The translations under genes were made by a program, and so were the position numbers. The notes below the pieces were generated by a model that did not search any database, was not told where the DNA came from, and saw nothing but the letters and a program-made list of their open reading frames with translations. From NCBI RefSeq assembly GCF_050410795.1, contig NZ_CP191258.1:3844001-3908000 (forward strand): DNA of 64,000 nucleotides, given 5' to 3'. Positions 34,503 through 43,048 of the stretch are shown piece after piece; position 1 is the stretch's first letter, and each line of letters begins with the position of its first letter. This DNA comes from Fontivita pretiosa. Its GTDB lineage: Bacteria; Planctomycetota; Phycisphaerae; Tepidisphaerales; Tepidisphaeraceae.

Positions 34503-36662
34503 ATGCGATGGACACTTGTTCGCTCCGCGTGTGCCGTCCCGTGGATGTACGGATGTCTGGTATTGGGGACGGGCGCGCAAGCTGAAGTCCGCTACTTCAT
34601 CGGGCTGCCATCTGGTGGCAATGCAAGTTGGGGCGAACCCAGCAACTGGACGAACGGCGCGCTGCCAACGGCGGCGGACTCAGCATACATTCTCGACGCA
34701 GACATCTTTGACCGTAACGTGGCTCTTGATCTGATTAGCTCCGTAAGCGAGCTGCAAGTCGGCAACTCGGGAGGCGGCGTCACCACACTCCATCACCAAA
34801 GCGGTGCAGATCTGACGGCTGAATGGGAAGTCATCGGCGGCTTTTTGTCACCCGAAGATGTCGTCAAGCACTCGCGGGGTGTCCACATTCAAGATGGGGG
34901 GACGAGCAACATCGGCGGTCTTTTCGTCGGCGGTTTCACCAGCTACTACTGGTACGATCCGACGCGAGCGTCATCTAGGGGTACCTACGTGATGAACGCC
35001 GGCATCCTCAACGCCTCATCCCTCTACGTTGGCCAGAGCGGGCACGGGACGTTCGAGCAGAACGGAGGAACCGTAAACATCGGTTCGTTCCTTGAGGTGG
35101 GTGCGCCACAAGGCTCGATCGGAGTGTACTACCTGCGCGCAGGCGCTTTGACGGTCAACGGGTCGGAGTACGTCGGGTACTCCGGGGCTGGCACGTTCAC
35201 CCATTCCGGTGGAACTCATGTCGTCGCGGGAGTGCTTTCGCTCGGGATGACCAGCGCAGCCGGTTGCTCCGGAACCTACATCCTCAACGGCCCCGATGCG
35301 ACTCTGGTGGCTGATCAGGAGCTAATCGCACGCCACAACCCGGCCTCGTTCATCCAGTCCGCCGGTAGCCATGTCGTTCAGTCGCAGTCCGTCGTCGGCT
35401 ACATCAACCGTGGTAGGTACGAGTTGGGCGGGGGCAGCTTCAGCATCGGGGGCGAACTGGACGTCGGCTTCTACGGGTGGGGAACATTCAGCCACAGCGG
35501 CGGCACAGTCACCGTCGGTACATCCGTCAGTCCGGGCACGCTGAGCTTGGGCGTCGAGGGCTGGGGCACCTACAGCCTCAGTTCCGATGCGGCGAGCCTG
35601 ACCGTCTTCGGCACCGAGTATCTCGGGTACAACGGGCAGGGCGTGTTCGATCAGTCGGCGGGAAGCCACGTCGTGCACGGCATCCTGGACATCGGTGGCT
35701 ATGCCAGCCATTACCTGCTCAGCGGCGGCACGCTCAGCGTCATGGGGACACAGCGCATCGGCCTGTATGGCCCCGGCGCGTTCACCCAGACCGGCGGAAG
35801 CCACTCGGTCAGCAACACGGTCGTGGTCGCGGTGAACGGGATCTTCGCCCTCTCCGGCGGGTCGCTCACCACGCCGCTGCTGGATGTCGGCCCCGGCGGG
35901 ACGTTCGACTACAGCGGCGGCTCGCTGCACACGCAGACGCTGTCTCTGGCCGGGCGGATGAGCCTCGGCGCCGGCAGCGGGCGGACGCCCGTGGTGAGCG
36001 CGCTGGACATTACGGGCAGCGGCCGGCTGGACCTGAACGACAACGCCGCCATCGTCACCACGGGAAATGAGGCGACGATCGCGGCGCGGATCAAGAGCGC
36101 GTTGGAGAACGGCGGCGCCTACGACTGGGCCGGGCCGGGCATTGGCTCATCCTTCGCCGCGATGCAGAACGCCGCCGCGGGAAGCTACCTCTATGGCGTA
36201 GGCGTGCTGCTCAACAACGACGGTAGCGGAAATCTCATCCACACGAGCTTCGCGGGCCAGCCGCTGAGCGGCAACGAAGTGCTGGTGAAGTTCACCTACT
36301 TCGGCGACGCCGACCTGAGCGGTTCGATCGACGCCACGGACTACTCGCTGATCGACAACGGGTATGTCAACAGTCTCAGTGGCTGGATCAATGGAGACTT
36401 TGACTACAGCGGCTCGATCGACGCGACGGACTATGCCTTGATTGACAATGCTTATGTGAATCAGTCAGGACCGCTGGCGGAGGCACTGATCGCCGGGCAT
36501 GCACGACTGTTCGGCAACGAGTACCTGATCGCGTTGCGGGCGGTTCAAGGCGGCGTGATGCCGGAGCCCGCGGTGGTGGCGGGCGTGTGGCTGGTTGTGG
36601 CCGCGGTCGCCACTGGCCGCGGCGCACGCTCGCGGCGTAGATCCGGCTTATTTCGCGCCTGA
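34503..36662 (+). CDS. PEP-CTERM beta-helix surface protein with dockerin
   Basis: 719 residues from ATG 34503 (GGAG 6 nt upstream). A signal peptide (MRWTLVRSACAVPWMYGCLV) precedes a long beta-helix of about 20-residue autotransporter-like repeats (residues 40-510; GHGTFEQNGGTVNIGSF, GAGTFTHSGGTHVVAGVL, GQGVFDQSAGSHVVHGIL, GPGAFTQTGGSHSVSNT). The shared dockerin pair follows (597-654), then the sorting signal VMPEPAVVAGVWLVVAAVAT..RSRRR. The repeats suggest a rod-like surface adhesin or polysaccharide-binding scaffold. Its 3' end is a copy of the module in the GH53 gene. The first 1.4 kb is less GC-biased than its neighbours at the third codon position, which may indicate a different origin. 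Confidence 0.87.
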   Translation: MRWTLVRSACAVPWMYGCLVLGTGAQAEVRYFIGLPSGGNASWGEPSNWTNGALPTAADSAYILDADIFDRNVALDLISSVSELQVGNSGGGVTTLHHQSGADLTAEWEVIGGFLSPEDVVKHSRGVHIQDGGTSNIGGLFVGGFTSYYWYDPTRASSRGTYVMNAGILNASSLYVGQSGHGTFEQNGGTVNIGSFLEVGAPQGSIGVYYLRAGALTVNGSEYVGYSGAGTFTHSGGTHVVAGVLSLGMTSAAGCSGTYILNGPDATLVADQELIARHNPASFIQSAGSHVVQSQSVVGYINRGRYELGGGSFSIGGELDVGFYGWGTFSHSGGTVTVGTSVSPGTLSLGVEGWGTYSLSSDAASLTVFGTEYLGYNGQGVFDQSAGSHVVHGILDIGGYASHYLLSGGTLSVMGTQRIGLYGPGAFTQTGGSHSVSNTVVVAVNGIFALSGGSLTTPLLDVGPGGTFDYSGGSLHTQTLSLAGRMSLGAGSGRTPVVSALDITGSGRLDLNDNAAIVTTGNEATIAARIKSALENGGAYDWAGPGIGSSFAAMQNAAAGSYLYGVGVLLNNDGSGNLIHTSFAGQPLSGNEVLVKFTYFGDADLSGSIDATDYSLIDNGYVNSLSGWINGDFDYSGSIDATDYALIDNAYVNQSGPLAEALIAGHARLFGNEYLIALRAVQGGVMPEPAVVAGVWLVVAAVATGRGARSRRRSGLFRA
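36026..36568 (+). repeat. Shared dockerin/PEP module, copy 3
   Basis: Third copy. More diverged upstream (NNDGSGNLIHTSFAGQ replaces the QVGGSGPIYTDFAGQ form) but with a run of about 60 identical bases at 36339-36400 relative to copy 1. Confidence 0.7.
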
Positions 36663-36710
36663 AGCGAAGCGGTGGCCGGGCACGGCTGTCGCGATTTTGA
36701 AGATTTGCCT

Positions 36711-36750
36711 CGCAAGTTTGCATGGCGGGATGGTGTGGGTGTGGTATGCT
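36711..36750 (+). promoter_or_regulatory. Shared upstream element and extended -10 (copy 2)
   Basis: CGCAAGTTT (36711-36719) and TGGTATGCT (36742-36750) at almost the same spacing as the pair at 29389-29429, with GAAGAT 12 bp upstream in both. It precedes the paralogue of the N-terminal domain of the 29471 gene, so the two are probably co-regulated. Confidence 0.5.
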
Positions 36751-36834
36751 TGGGTCTGGAAAATGCCGCGCCGGCAGTGGGTTGTCGCCTGCGCGTAAAG
36801 TCGCGATCCGATCTCGAATACCGGAGGGTTTGCC

Positions 36835-37560
36835 ATGTCGATTGCTCGTCGATTTCCGCTGTTTACGACACCGCTGAGCTCACTGGGGGTGTGCATCGCC
36901 GCCGCGCCGCTGCATGCCGCGATCACGGTGTATCCGGATTCTGTGGGTGACCAGGCCGGGGGGCCGGAGACGGATATCAGCTCCGTGGAGGTCAGCAGCG
37001 ATGCCAGCAGCATCAGCTTCAAGATCAACCTGAGTGGCAACATTGACAGCCCCGGGGTGAATGACTGGGGCAACTATCACATCGGCTTCGATGTTGCGCC
37101 TGGCGGCAAGACCACGCCGGGCGTGGGCTGGGGCAATCCCTTCGGGATCAGCAGCGGCATGGACTTCTGGGTGGGAAGCTGGGTGAACTTTGGCGGCGGG
37201 GCGGAGCTGCACCAGTACACCGGCGACGGGACGTCCAACAGTTGGGGTCCGACGATTCCCGGATCCAGTGTTACGCTGGGACCGAATTGGACGACAATCA
37301 CGCTTCCGTTGGCGGCGATGGGGCTGAGCGACGGCAGCGTGGTGAAGTTCGATGCGTGGAGCACGTTCGGCTCGCCGGGCGGGCAAAGCGGCTATGACGC
37401 TTCCAGCAATCCGTCGCTGGCGGTGGCGCAGCCGTGGAACGGCACGCCGTACGATGCGGGCAACAACGTTTCGGTGTATGTGGTTCCCGAGCCGGCGGCG
37501 ATGAGCGTGCTTCTGGGCATCGGCGGTGCGATGATGCTGCTGGGCCGGCGGCGAGCGTGA
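36835..37560 (+). CDS. PEP-CTERM surface protein, VGDQAG-type single domain
   Basis: The protein is 241 residues. Signal peptide 1-29, then a domain (30-210) opening VYPDSVGDQAGGPETDISSV and containing FGISSGMDFWVGSWVNFGGG, SDGSVVKFDAWSTFGSPGG and AVAQPWNGTPYD. It is a stand-alone version of the first domain of the 29471-31237 protein. The sorting signal VVPEPAAMSVLLGIGGAMML..RRR ends it. GGAGG lies 7 nt before the ATG. Function unknown; it may bind carbohydrate, given its company. Confidence 0.85.
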   Translation: MSIARRFPLFTTPLSSLGVCIAAAPLHAAITVYPDSVGDQAGGPETDISSVEVSSDASSISFKINLSGNIDSPGVNDWGNYHIGFDVAPGGKTTPGVGWGNPFGISSGMDFWVGSWVNFGGGAELHQYTGDGTSNSWGPTIPGSSVTLGPNWTTITLPLAAMGLSDGSVVKFDAWSTFGSPGGQSGYDASSNPSLAVAQPWNGTPYDAGNNVSVYVVPEPAAMSVLLGIGGAMMLLGRRRA

Positions 37561-37572
37561 GCTCGCCCGCCG
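37546..37572. terminator. Hairpin between convergent PEP-CTERM and GH53 genes
   Basis: An 11-bp stem with one bulged C (37546-37556 with 37561-37572), loop GTGA, overlapping the stop codon of the PEP-CTERM gene. It lies 12 bp before the stop of the convergent GH53 gene, so it can serve both strands. No strong U-tract. Confidence 0.5.
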
Positions 37573-37584
37573 CCTAAACAACCA

Positions 37585-38712
37585 TCAGTCTGCCAGCGAA
37601 CTGCGGAACTGCTCCATTGCGGGCAGGGGTTGGCCGGTTTCGTCGAACAGCGCCATCGCGCCGTTCTTCCAGATCCCCAGGCCGGCAACGGGGATCGACT
37701 CGGGGTACCACCAGGCCACGCCGATCACCCGCGAGTTGGGTGCTGTGCGCAACACCTGCATCAGGTCGCGGACGAACTGCGCCTGCCCCTGCGGCGTGAG
37801 CGGCCAGCGGCGGTTGGGGTCAGGTGGATCATCCGTCGGCTTCCACGGGTAGGCCACTTCGGCGATCAGGACGTCTTTGTCGTACGTCTGGATCAGCTCG
37901 CGCAGGCTCTGCTTCAGGTCGTCGAAGTTCTCCTTCGGCCCGGGGTAGAAGCTCAAGGCGATCACGTCGTAGTTGGTGCAGAAGCGGTTGAACTTGCCGA
38001 AGAACCACATCGGCAGGCCCTTGTGTCCGCCGCCGTGGATATGCAGCACGACGCGGATGGGATGCCGGGCGGTGGAGGCGTCGCGAACGGCGCGGGCGCC
38101 GGCATCGAACAGCCGCGCGAAACGCCGCCACGCCGCTTCTTCCTCGCTCTTGGGCGCATTGAGCACTTTTCCGTCCGGCCAGAGCATCCCCGGCGCGATC
38201 TCGTTTCCCACCTGCACCATGTCGGGCATGGCGCCGCTCTGTTGCAGGTCAGCAAGGACCGAGGCGGTGTAGTCGTAGACCTGTTTCTCCAGCGCGTCGA
38301 AATCCAGCTCCTTCCACGCGGCCGGCTTGTGCTGCTTGCCGGGGTCGGCCCAGGTATCGGAGTAGTGAAGATCCAGCAGGAACGTCGCGCCCGAGGCCTT
38401 GATGCGCTTGGCCAGGGCGCGGACATAGTCCAGGTCCTGCGTGGCGCCCCAGGTCCTGTTGAAATCCTTCGAGGGATTCACGAACAGCCGCACGCGGAAG
38501 AGATCAAACCCGTGATCGCGAAGGATGGCGATGGCGTCGGCGGGCTTGCCGTCGCGGCCGCGGTAGACGGCGCCGGCTTTCTCCAGTTCCGGCAGCATCG
38601 AGATGTCGGCGCCGATGAACAGGGGGCGGGATCCGGTCGCGGGCGCGACGACGGAAACAGTTGTCGCGCCGATCATCAGGCTGAGCAGCAATAGGCTGAG
38701 CAGGGGTGCCAC
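37585..38712 (-). CDS. GH53 arabinogalactan endo-beta-1,4-galactanase, single-domain
   Basis: 375 residues from GTG 38712. An N-terminal hydrophobic signal (MAPLLSLLLLSLMIGATTVS) is followed by a GH53 barrel. Acid/base Glu171 lies in MVQVGNEIAPGMLW and nucleophile Glu285 in VLIAEVAYPWKP; LLDLHYSDTWADPG and VRLFVNPSKDF are conserved. It has no dockerin or PEP-CTERM, so it is probably periplasmic or released, unlike its paralogue at 31261. It follows an H-xn-DG pseudopilin gene (15-nt gap) and a XylR-type regulator on the same strand, suggesting regulated galactan degradation. Confidence 0.92.
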   Translation of the reverse strand: MAPLLSLLLLSLMIGATTVSVVAPATGSRPLFIGADISMLPELEKAGAVYRGRDGKPADAIAILRDHGFDLFRVRLFVNPSKDFNRTWGATQDLDYVRALAKRIKASGATFLLDLHYSDTWADPGKQHKPAAWKELDFDALEKQVYDYTASVLADLQQSGAMPDMVQVGNEIAPGMLWPDGKVLNAPKSEEEAAWRRFARLFDAGARAVRDASTARHPIRVVLHIHGGGHKGLPMWFFGKFNRFCTNYDVIALSFYPGPKENFDDLKQSLRELIQTYDKDVLIAEVAYPWKPTDDPPDPNRRWPLTPQGQAQFVRDLMQVLRTAPNSRVIGVAWWYPESIPVAGLGIWKNGAMALFDETGQPLPAMEQFRSSLAD

Positions 38713-38727
38713 TGGGAATGTCAGGGG

Positions 38728-39606
38728 TCAGAATCGCTTGAGGAACGTGCCGGTGACCTGCCAGGGCACCTTGCCGTCGCCAAGGGACTTCCAGGTTTCC
38801 GTCCAGGTCAGGGTCTCGACATGTCCATCGGCGAAGGCGTAATTGGCCAGGCCGCGTTTCAGCCCCGTCGGGTCGTTGATCCGGTCGAGGGTGCGCGAGT
38901 GCCGTCGATAGGCGATGTTCCAGGCGTTGGTCGGGGAGATCGTGAACTGGTGGGAATCGGTCTGGCAGTAGACGTGGTTCTCGGCGTTGGGGGCGGGGTT
39001 GATGTCGTAGCGTGACGCGACGCCATCGGCGTAGAGGATCGCCGCCGACGCCGGCTTGATCTGCCCGAGCTTGGGGGAGATGAACAGCGTGGCGTTGTAG
39101 TTGCCGCGGGGATCCTTGGCGCCTTCGTAGAACTCGTTGCTCCAGTTCATGCGGTAGCTGGCGTAGACATTGTCGGCGTCGGGCTTGTCCGGGAGGTTGG
39201 GCATGTTGTCGTTCCAGACGTAGCGGATGGCGCCCGAGTCGTCGGCGGGGCAGCGGAACACGTCCTTGTTGCGGCCCAGGTACTTCAGCAGCACGTACTC
39301 GAATCCCCACATGGGGTCCTTGTAGCCCCAGCTTGGCCCGGCGACGGTGCTCCAGCCGAGCATTCGTGGCCCGCCATTGTTGCCGGGTTTGGGCAGGTAC
39401 CCGTCGTGCTCGTTGGCGAACATGGTAGTGGCCAGGACCAGTTGCCGCAGGTTGGAGCGGCAGGTGACGGCCTGGGCCGAGGCGCGTGCCCGTCCCAGCG
39501 CCGGCAGGAGCACGGAGATGAGCACGGCGATGATGCCGATGACCACCAGCAGCTCGACGAGCGTAAAGGCGGGGGATCTGAGTGCAGTTAAGGCCCGACG
39601 ATCCAT
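38728..39606 (-). CDS. Pseudopilin with H-xn-DG C-terminal motif
   Basis: 292 residues from ATG 39606 (GGGAGG 7 nt upstream). The prepilin leader MDRRALTALRSPA is followed by FTLVELLVVIGIIAVLISVL, the N-terminal methylated helix. The C-terminal part contains CPADDSGAIRYVWNDN and ANYAFADGHVETLTW, a form of the H-xn-DG motif found in the very numerous planctomycete pseudopilins. The cysteines at CRSNLRQL and FRCPADD are typical. Located between the GH53 gene and the regulator. These proteins may be minor fibre subunits for exported enzymes; the role is unproven. Confidence 0.88.
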   Translation of the reverse strand: MDRRALTALRSPAFTLVELLVVIGIIAVLISVLLPALGRARASAQAVTCRSNLRQLVLATTMFANEHDGYLPKPGNNGGPRMLGWSTVAGPSWGYKDPMWGFEYVLLKYLGRNKDVFRCPADDSGAIRYVWNDNMPNLPDKPDADNVYASYRMNWSNEFYEGAKDPRGNYNATLFISPKLGQIKPASAAILYADGVASRYDINPAPNAENHVYCQTDSHQFTISPTNAWNIAYRRHSRTLDRINDPTGLKRGLANYAFADGHVETLTWTETWKSLGDGKVPWQVTGTFLKRF

Positions 39607-39791
39607 CAAGTAACCTCCCGGCGTCAAAGCTGTGGCGTGCCGCCGGCGCCTGGGCAGGCGATTGGCCGCGGCATCTGCACGCCGGATTATCTTACGGTGC
39701 GGGGGCGGCCGCGGCTCTTCAACTGTGCGAATACTATCTTCAATTTTGCGACAGGGGGCTGATTCGCCTGTGGCGGCGGGGGTCCGACGGG

Positions 39792-41222
39792 TCAATCGTC
39801 CAGTCGCGGCGGCAGGTTCTGCCAGGTCGTACGCGGGGCAAACTGCCTTCGGTACGCCGTCGGCGTCATGCCCGTTGCCTGGAGAAAACTGGTCGCCAGG
39901 TATTCGGCGGTGGCGAATCCGCTGCGCGCCGCGACCTCGTAGATGGGCAGGTCGGTCTGAAGCAGAGCCTTGGCGCGCTCGAGTCGAACGCGTCGAATCT
40001 CATCCAGCGGAGAATGCCCCAGCACGCTGATGAACCGCCGCTCCAGCGTCCGCCGGTTCACAGGCAGGGCATCGAGCATCTGCTTGACGCTCAGGCCTTC
40101 AACGGCGTGAGCGCGGATGTAGCGTATGGCCTCGGCGACGTTGGGGTCTTCCACCGCCAGCACGTCGGTGGATTGCCGCGTGACGACCTCGATGGGCGGA
40201 ATGCGAGGCGGCAGGCTGGAAGCCGGCAGGTTGGTCAGGCCTTCCAGCAGCATCCGGTCCAGGAGCATGACGGCGGCGCGACCGATCTGCTCGGCGGCGA
40301 TGCGGATGCTGGACAGCGGGGGATGGGCCATTTCGCACAGCAGCTCTTCGTTGTCCACGCCCAGCACCGCCACATCGTCCGGCACGTGCAGTCCCGCGTC
40401 GCGCGCCGCCTGCACCAGCTCGAAACCCCACAGGTCGTTGGCGGCGAACAGGGCCAGGGGTTTGGGCAGGGACAGCAGCCAGTTGCTCATGGCCGAGGCG
40501 CGGCGTCGATGCCGTCGGCCCTGAAGCGGCGCGGCGGGCGCCAGGTCGTCGCTGTCGCCATGGCTGGCGAAGGTGAACTCGGTAATGGTGGCCGGCGAGG
40601 TGATGCGTCGGCCGTTGCGATCATTGGGTTGCGGGTTGGCGCGGGTGTGCAGTTCGGCGCGCTGGCGAAAGGCGCGTTCGATTTCCTGGCGGAAGCCCTT
40701 TTCCCTTTCGCGTGACCAGAGAAACCGCTTGCCGCCGAAAAACGCGAAATGCCGAAAGCCGCGCTCCAGGAAATGTTGCGCCGCCATCTGCCCGGTGGCC
40801 ACGTCGTCGGGCAGAATGCGAGGGAACGGCGATTCGGGCCTGCTCTCGAACAGCTCCACGACCGGTTTGCCGGTGTCGCGAAACAATCGCGTCATTCGAT
40901 CGTCGGGAATCTGACAGATGACGGCGTCGGGGTTGAAGTCGGTGAACCAGTCGATGAAGTAGCGGCTCCAATGTCCGTAGATGCCTCGATAGACACGAAA
41001 CAGCCAGGGCGGGGGACTGGGCTGCGGTGCGGAGCGGGCCTGGCGGGATGGGCGCGTCGGGCCAGCCGAGCCTCGTGAGCCTGCGGCGTAGAGATTCCGC
41101 TCGCGTGTGGCGGCGATGATGCCCCGAAGCACGCCGCGGGCGTACGCATATTCGGTCGGCAGCACGATCGCCACCCGCACGAACCTGGAAGGCGGTTCAG
41201 ATCCAGCAGAAGTGCGCCTCAC
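39792..41222 (-). CDS. XylR-type transcriptional regulator (sugar-binding plus AraC HTH)
   Basis: 476 residues from GTG 41222. The N-terminal two-thirds is a periplasmic-binding-protein-like LacI/XylR sensor domain (FVRVAIVLPTEYAYARGVLR, ALFAANDLWGFELVQAARDA, VAVLGVDNEELLCEMAHPPL, SSIRIAAEQIGRAAVMLLDR). The C-terminal domain is an AraC helix-turn-helix (about 355-465; SVKQMLDALPVNRRTLERRF, PIYEVAARSGFATAEYLATS). Such regulators bind a sugar and activate uptake or hydrolase genes. A basic, Pro-rich insert at about 48-70 and another at 200-245 are unusual. Genes downstream on the same strand are the pseudopilin and GH53, its likely targets. Confidence 0.9.
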   Translation of the reverse strand: MRRTSAGSEPPSRFVRVAIVLPTEYAYARGVLRGIIAATRERNLYAAGSRGSAGPTRPSRQARSAPQPSPPPWLFRVYRGIYGHWSRYFIDWFTDFNPDAVICQIPDDRMTRLFRDTGKPVVELFESRPESPFPRILPDDVATGQMAAQHFLERGFRHFAFFGGKRFLWSREREKGFRQEIERAFRQRAELHTRANPQPNDRNGRRITSPATITEFTFASHGDSDDLAPAAPLQGRRHRRRASAMSNWLLSLPKPLALFAANDLWGFELVQAARDAGLHVPDDVAVLGVDNEELLCEMAHPPLSSIRIAAEQIGRAAVMLLDRMLLEGLTNLPASSLPPRIPPIEVVTRQSTDVLAVEDPNVAEAIRYIRAHAVEGLSVKQMLDALPVNRRTLERRFISVLGHSPLDEIRRVRLERAKALLQTDLPIYEVAARSGFATAEYLATSFLQATGMTPTAYRRQFAPRTTWQNLPPRLDD

Positions 41223-41306
41223 GCCTGTCGATCTTACGGTTCTGGCATACAGCCAGCAATTCTCGCGCGCCGGCAGTTTGAGCGCCCAGTTTCGCGGCCG
41301 GGCTGC

Positions 41307-41735
41307 TCAGGGCTTGACCAGGGTGAGCTGGACAGTGGTGGTCTGCCCGGGTTGGACGCTCACGTCGTGGTAGACAAAGCCGATGGACTTGTTGCCGCCG
41401 ACCAGCACGTAATCGCCCGGTTTGAGGTTGGTCATGGAGAACTTGCCATTGGCGTCGGTGATGGCGGTGGCGACGGTCTGCATGCGGCCATCCTGAAGGG
41501 TCGCAGGGTCGGGGGGCTGGCCGGAGTCGTTGCGCTGCAAGTCACGCTGGGGAAACCGCTGAAGTCTGAGGGCGAGGCTGGGCACGGGCTTGCCGGAGGC
41601 GTCATTGACCTGGCCTTGGATGGCACCGGTCTGGGGTTGTGCGGCTACCGGGGCGGCGGGTGCAGCCAGCCAGGCCAGCACGGTCAGGGCCAGCACGATG
41701 CCGCGGAACCTGAGGCGGAACATGGCTCCAAGCAT
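41307..41735 (-). CDS. Secreted carboxypeptidase-regulatory-like / CnaB-fold protein
   Basis: About 142 residues from ATG 41735 (ATG 41723 also possible). A signal peptide (MFRLRFRGIVLALTVLAWLA) ends near AAQ. A single CarboxypepD_reg-like beta domain follows: GAIQGQVNDASGKPVPSLAL, TAITDANGKFSMTNLKPGDY, VSVQPGQTTTVQLTLVKP. These domains are structural modules of exported proteins. Upstream and codirectional with the XylR-type gene but with no clear functional link. Confidence 0.75.
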   Translation of the reverse strand: MLGAMFRLRFRGIVLALTVLAWLAAPAAPVAAQPQTGAIQGQVNDASGKPVPSLALRLQRFPQRDLQRNDSGQPPDPATLQDGRMQTVATAITDANGKFSMTNLKPGDYVLVGGNKSIGFVYHDVSVQPGQTTTVQLTLVKP

Positions 41736-42028
41736 TGTCGGTCTATGCACTGCGGTTTTTCGGACGTAGGTGAATCCACCAGGTAATTGTTGCAGATGAT
41801 ACGAGGGGCTGGTAATTTCGGGAAGGGGCTTGGCGGGCCGCGGCTGTCCGGGCTGAAAGCCGTGTGACTCGCCACGATCGGGGGACAATGGGCCGAGTGC
41901 ACAGTGGCTGGGGTGTTCGCAGCCGTGGGTATCGCCGGATGCTCTGATCGAACCGAATCTCAAGCCGCCTCGTCATCAGCACGGGTCCAGGCCCGTGCCA
42001 CGACCAATGCGGTACGGGAGGTCGTGCC

Positions 42029-43048
42029 ATGGATTCGCGCGGGAACCGAGGAATGTACAGCTTAGGCCGCCGCGCTTTTACGCTGGTCGAATTGCTGGTG
42101 GTGATCGGGATCATCGCGTTGCTGATCAGCATTTTGCTGCCCGTGATGAGCCGGGTGCAGGGCAAGGCTCGCGACCTGAAGTGCCAGACGAATCTGCGAT
42201 CGATTCTCCAGGCGACGATGTCGTATGCGGCGGACAACAAAGGGAGTCTGCCTTGGGGGTTTGACTACAACCGCACGCGTCTGCCGGCGTATGACCCGGC
42301 GCCGGGCAACGGCAAGGCGTTCATCTGCTGGGTGTCGCTGATCAGCCGGTACATGAGCAGCAAGTCCACACCGGTGCTGGGGATGAGCGACGACGATCGG
42401 TATACGTTTCCAGAGGTCTTTCAATGCCCGGAGGCGTCGCAGGTCTATCCGCATCTGGTGGGCTACGCGGCGAACATGGTGGCCATGCCGTCGCGGTACT
42501 ACGAGTACGTAGCGGGCAACAACTCGCCAAATCGTCTCAAGGCGCCGGCCAAGTTGGGAAATGTCTTCCCCTGGACGATTCTTTTCTGGGACACGACGGT
42601 GTCGCCGGGGATGGAGAACAGCGTGGGATACCTTCTGGGGGCGGATTTGGACAGTTCGAGCGTTCCGCAGCGATTCTGGCAGCCGGAGGTGCCGCAATTC
42701 CGGTTTTACTCGGCCCACGATCCGTTTGCGGCGTACGCGACGGGGATTTACGGCAACAATCGGCCGGTGCTGTTTCCCAGCACCTGGCGGAACATCGACC
42801 CGCCGGTGGCCGACGACATGATCCGCCGCAGCAATGGTCCGGGGTATCCATATCAGGGGAACCTGCGATTCCGACACCTTGGGAACACGGCGGCGATGTG
42901 TGCCTTCGCCGACGGGCACATCGAGGCGGTGACGGCCAAGTTCCGCAGCGACAAGACGATCGTGCCGGGGACCCTCAGCGTGGCCAGAAAGAACTTCATG
43001 ATCAAGTGGCCCACAGGAGTCACGCCGGACCCGAGCATGCCGTATTGA
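42029..43048 (+). CDS. Pseudopilin with H-xn-DG C-terminal motif
   Basis: The protein is 339 residues. GGGAGG lies 7 nt before ATG 42029. The leader MDSRGNRGMYSLGRRA precedes FTLVELLVVIGIIALLISIL. The C-terminal HLGNTAAMCAFADGHIEAVT is the H-xn-DG motif. Cysteines at KCQTNLRSIL and FQCPEASQ follow the family pattern. It is a paralogue of the protein at 38728-39606, on the opposite strand and monocistronic. Confidence 0.88.
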   Translation: MDSRGNRGMYSLGRRAFTLVELLVVIGIIALLISILLPVMSRVQGKARDLKCQTNLRSILQATMSYAADNKGSLPWGFDYNRTRLPAYDPAPGNGKAFICWVSLISRYMSSKSTPVLGMSDDDRYTFPEVFQCPEASQVYPHLVGYAANMVAMPSRYYEYVAGNNSPNRLKAPAKLGNVFPWTILFWDTTVSPGMENSVGYLLGADLDSSSVPQRFWQPEVPQFRFYSAHDPFAAYATGIYGNNRPVLFPSTWRNIDPPVADDMIRRSNGPGYPYQGNLRFRHLGNTAAMCAFADGHIEAVTAKFRSDKTIVPGTLSVARKNFMIKWPTGVTPDPSMPY

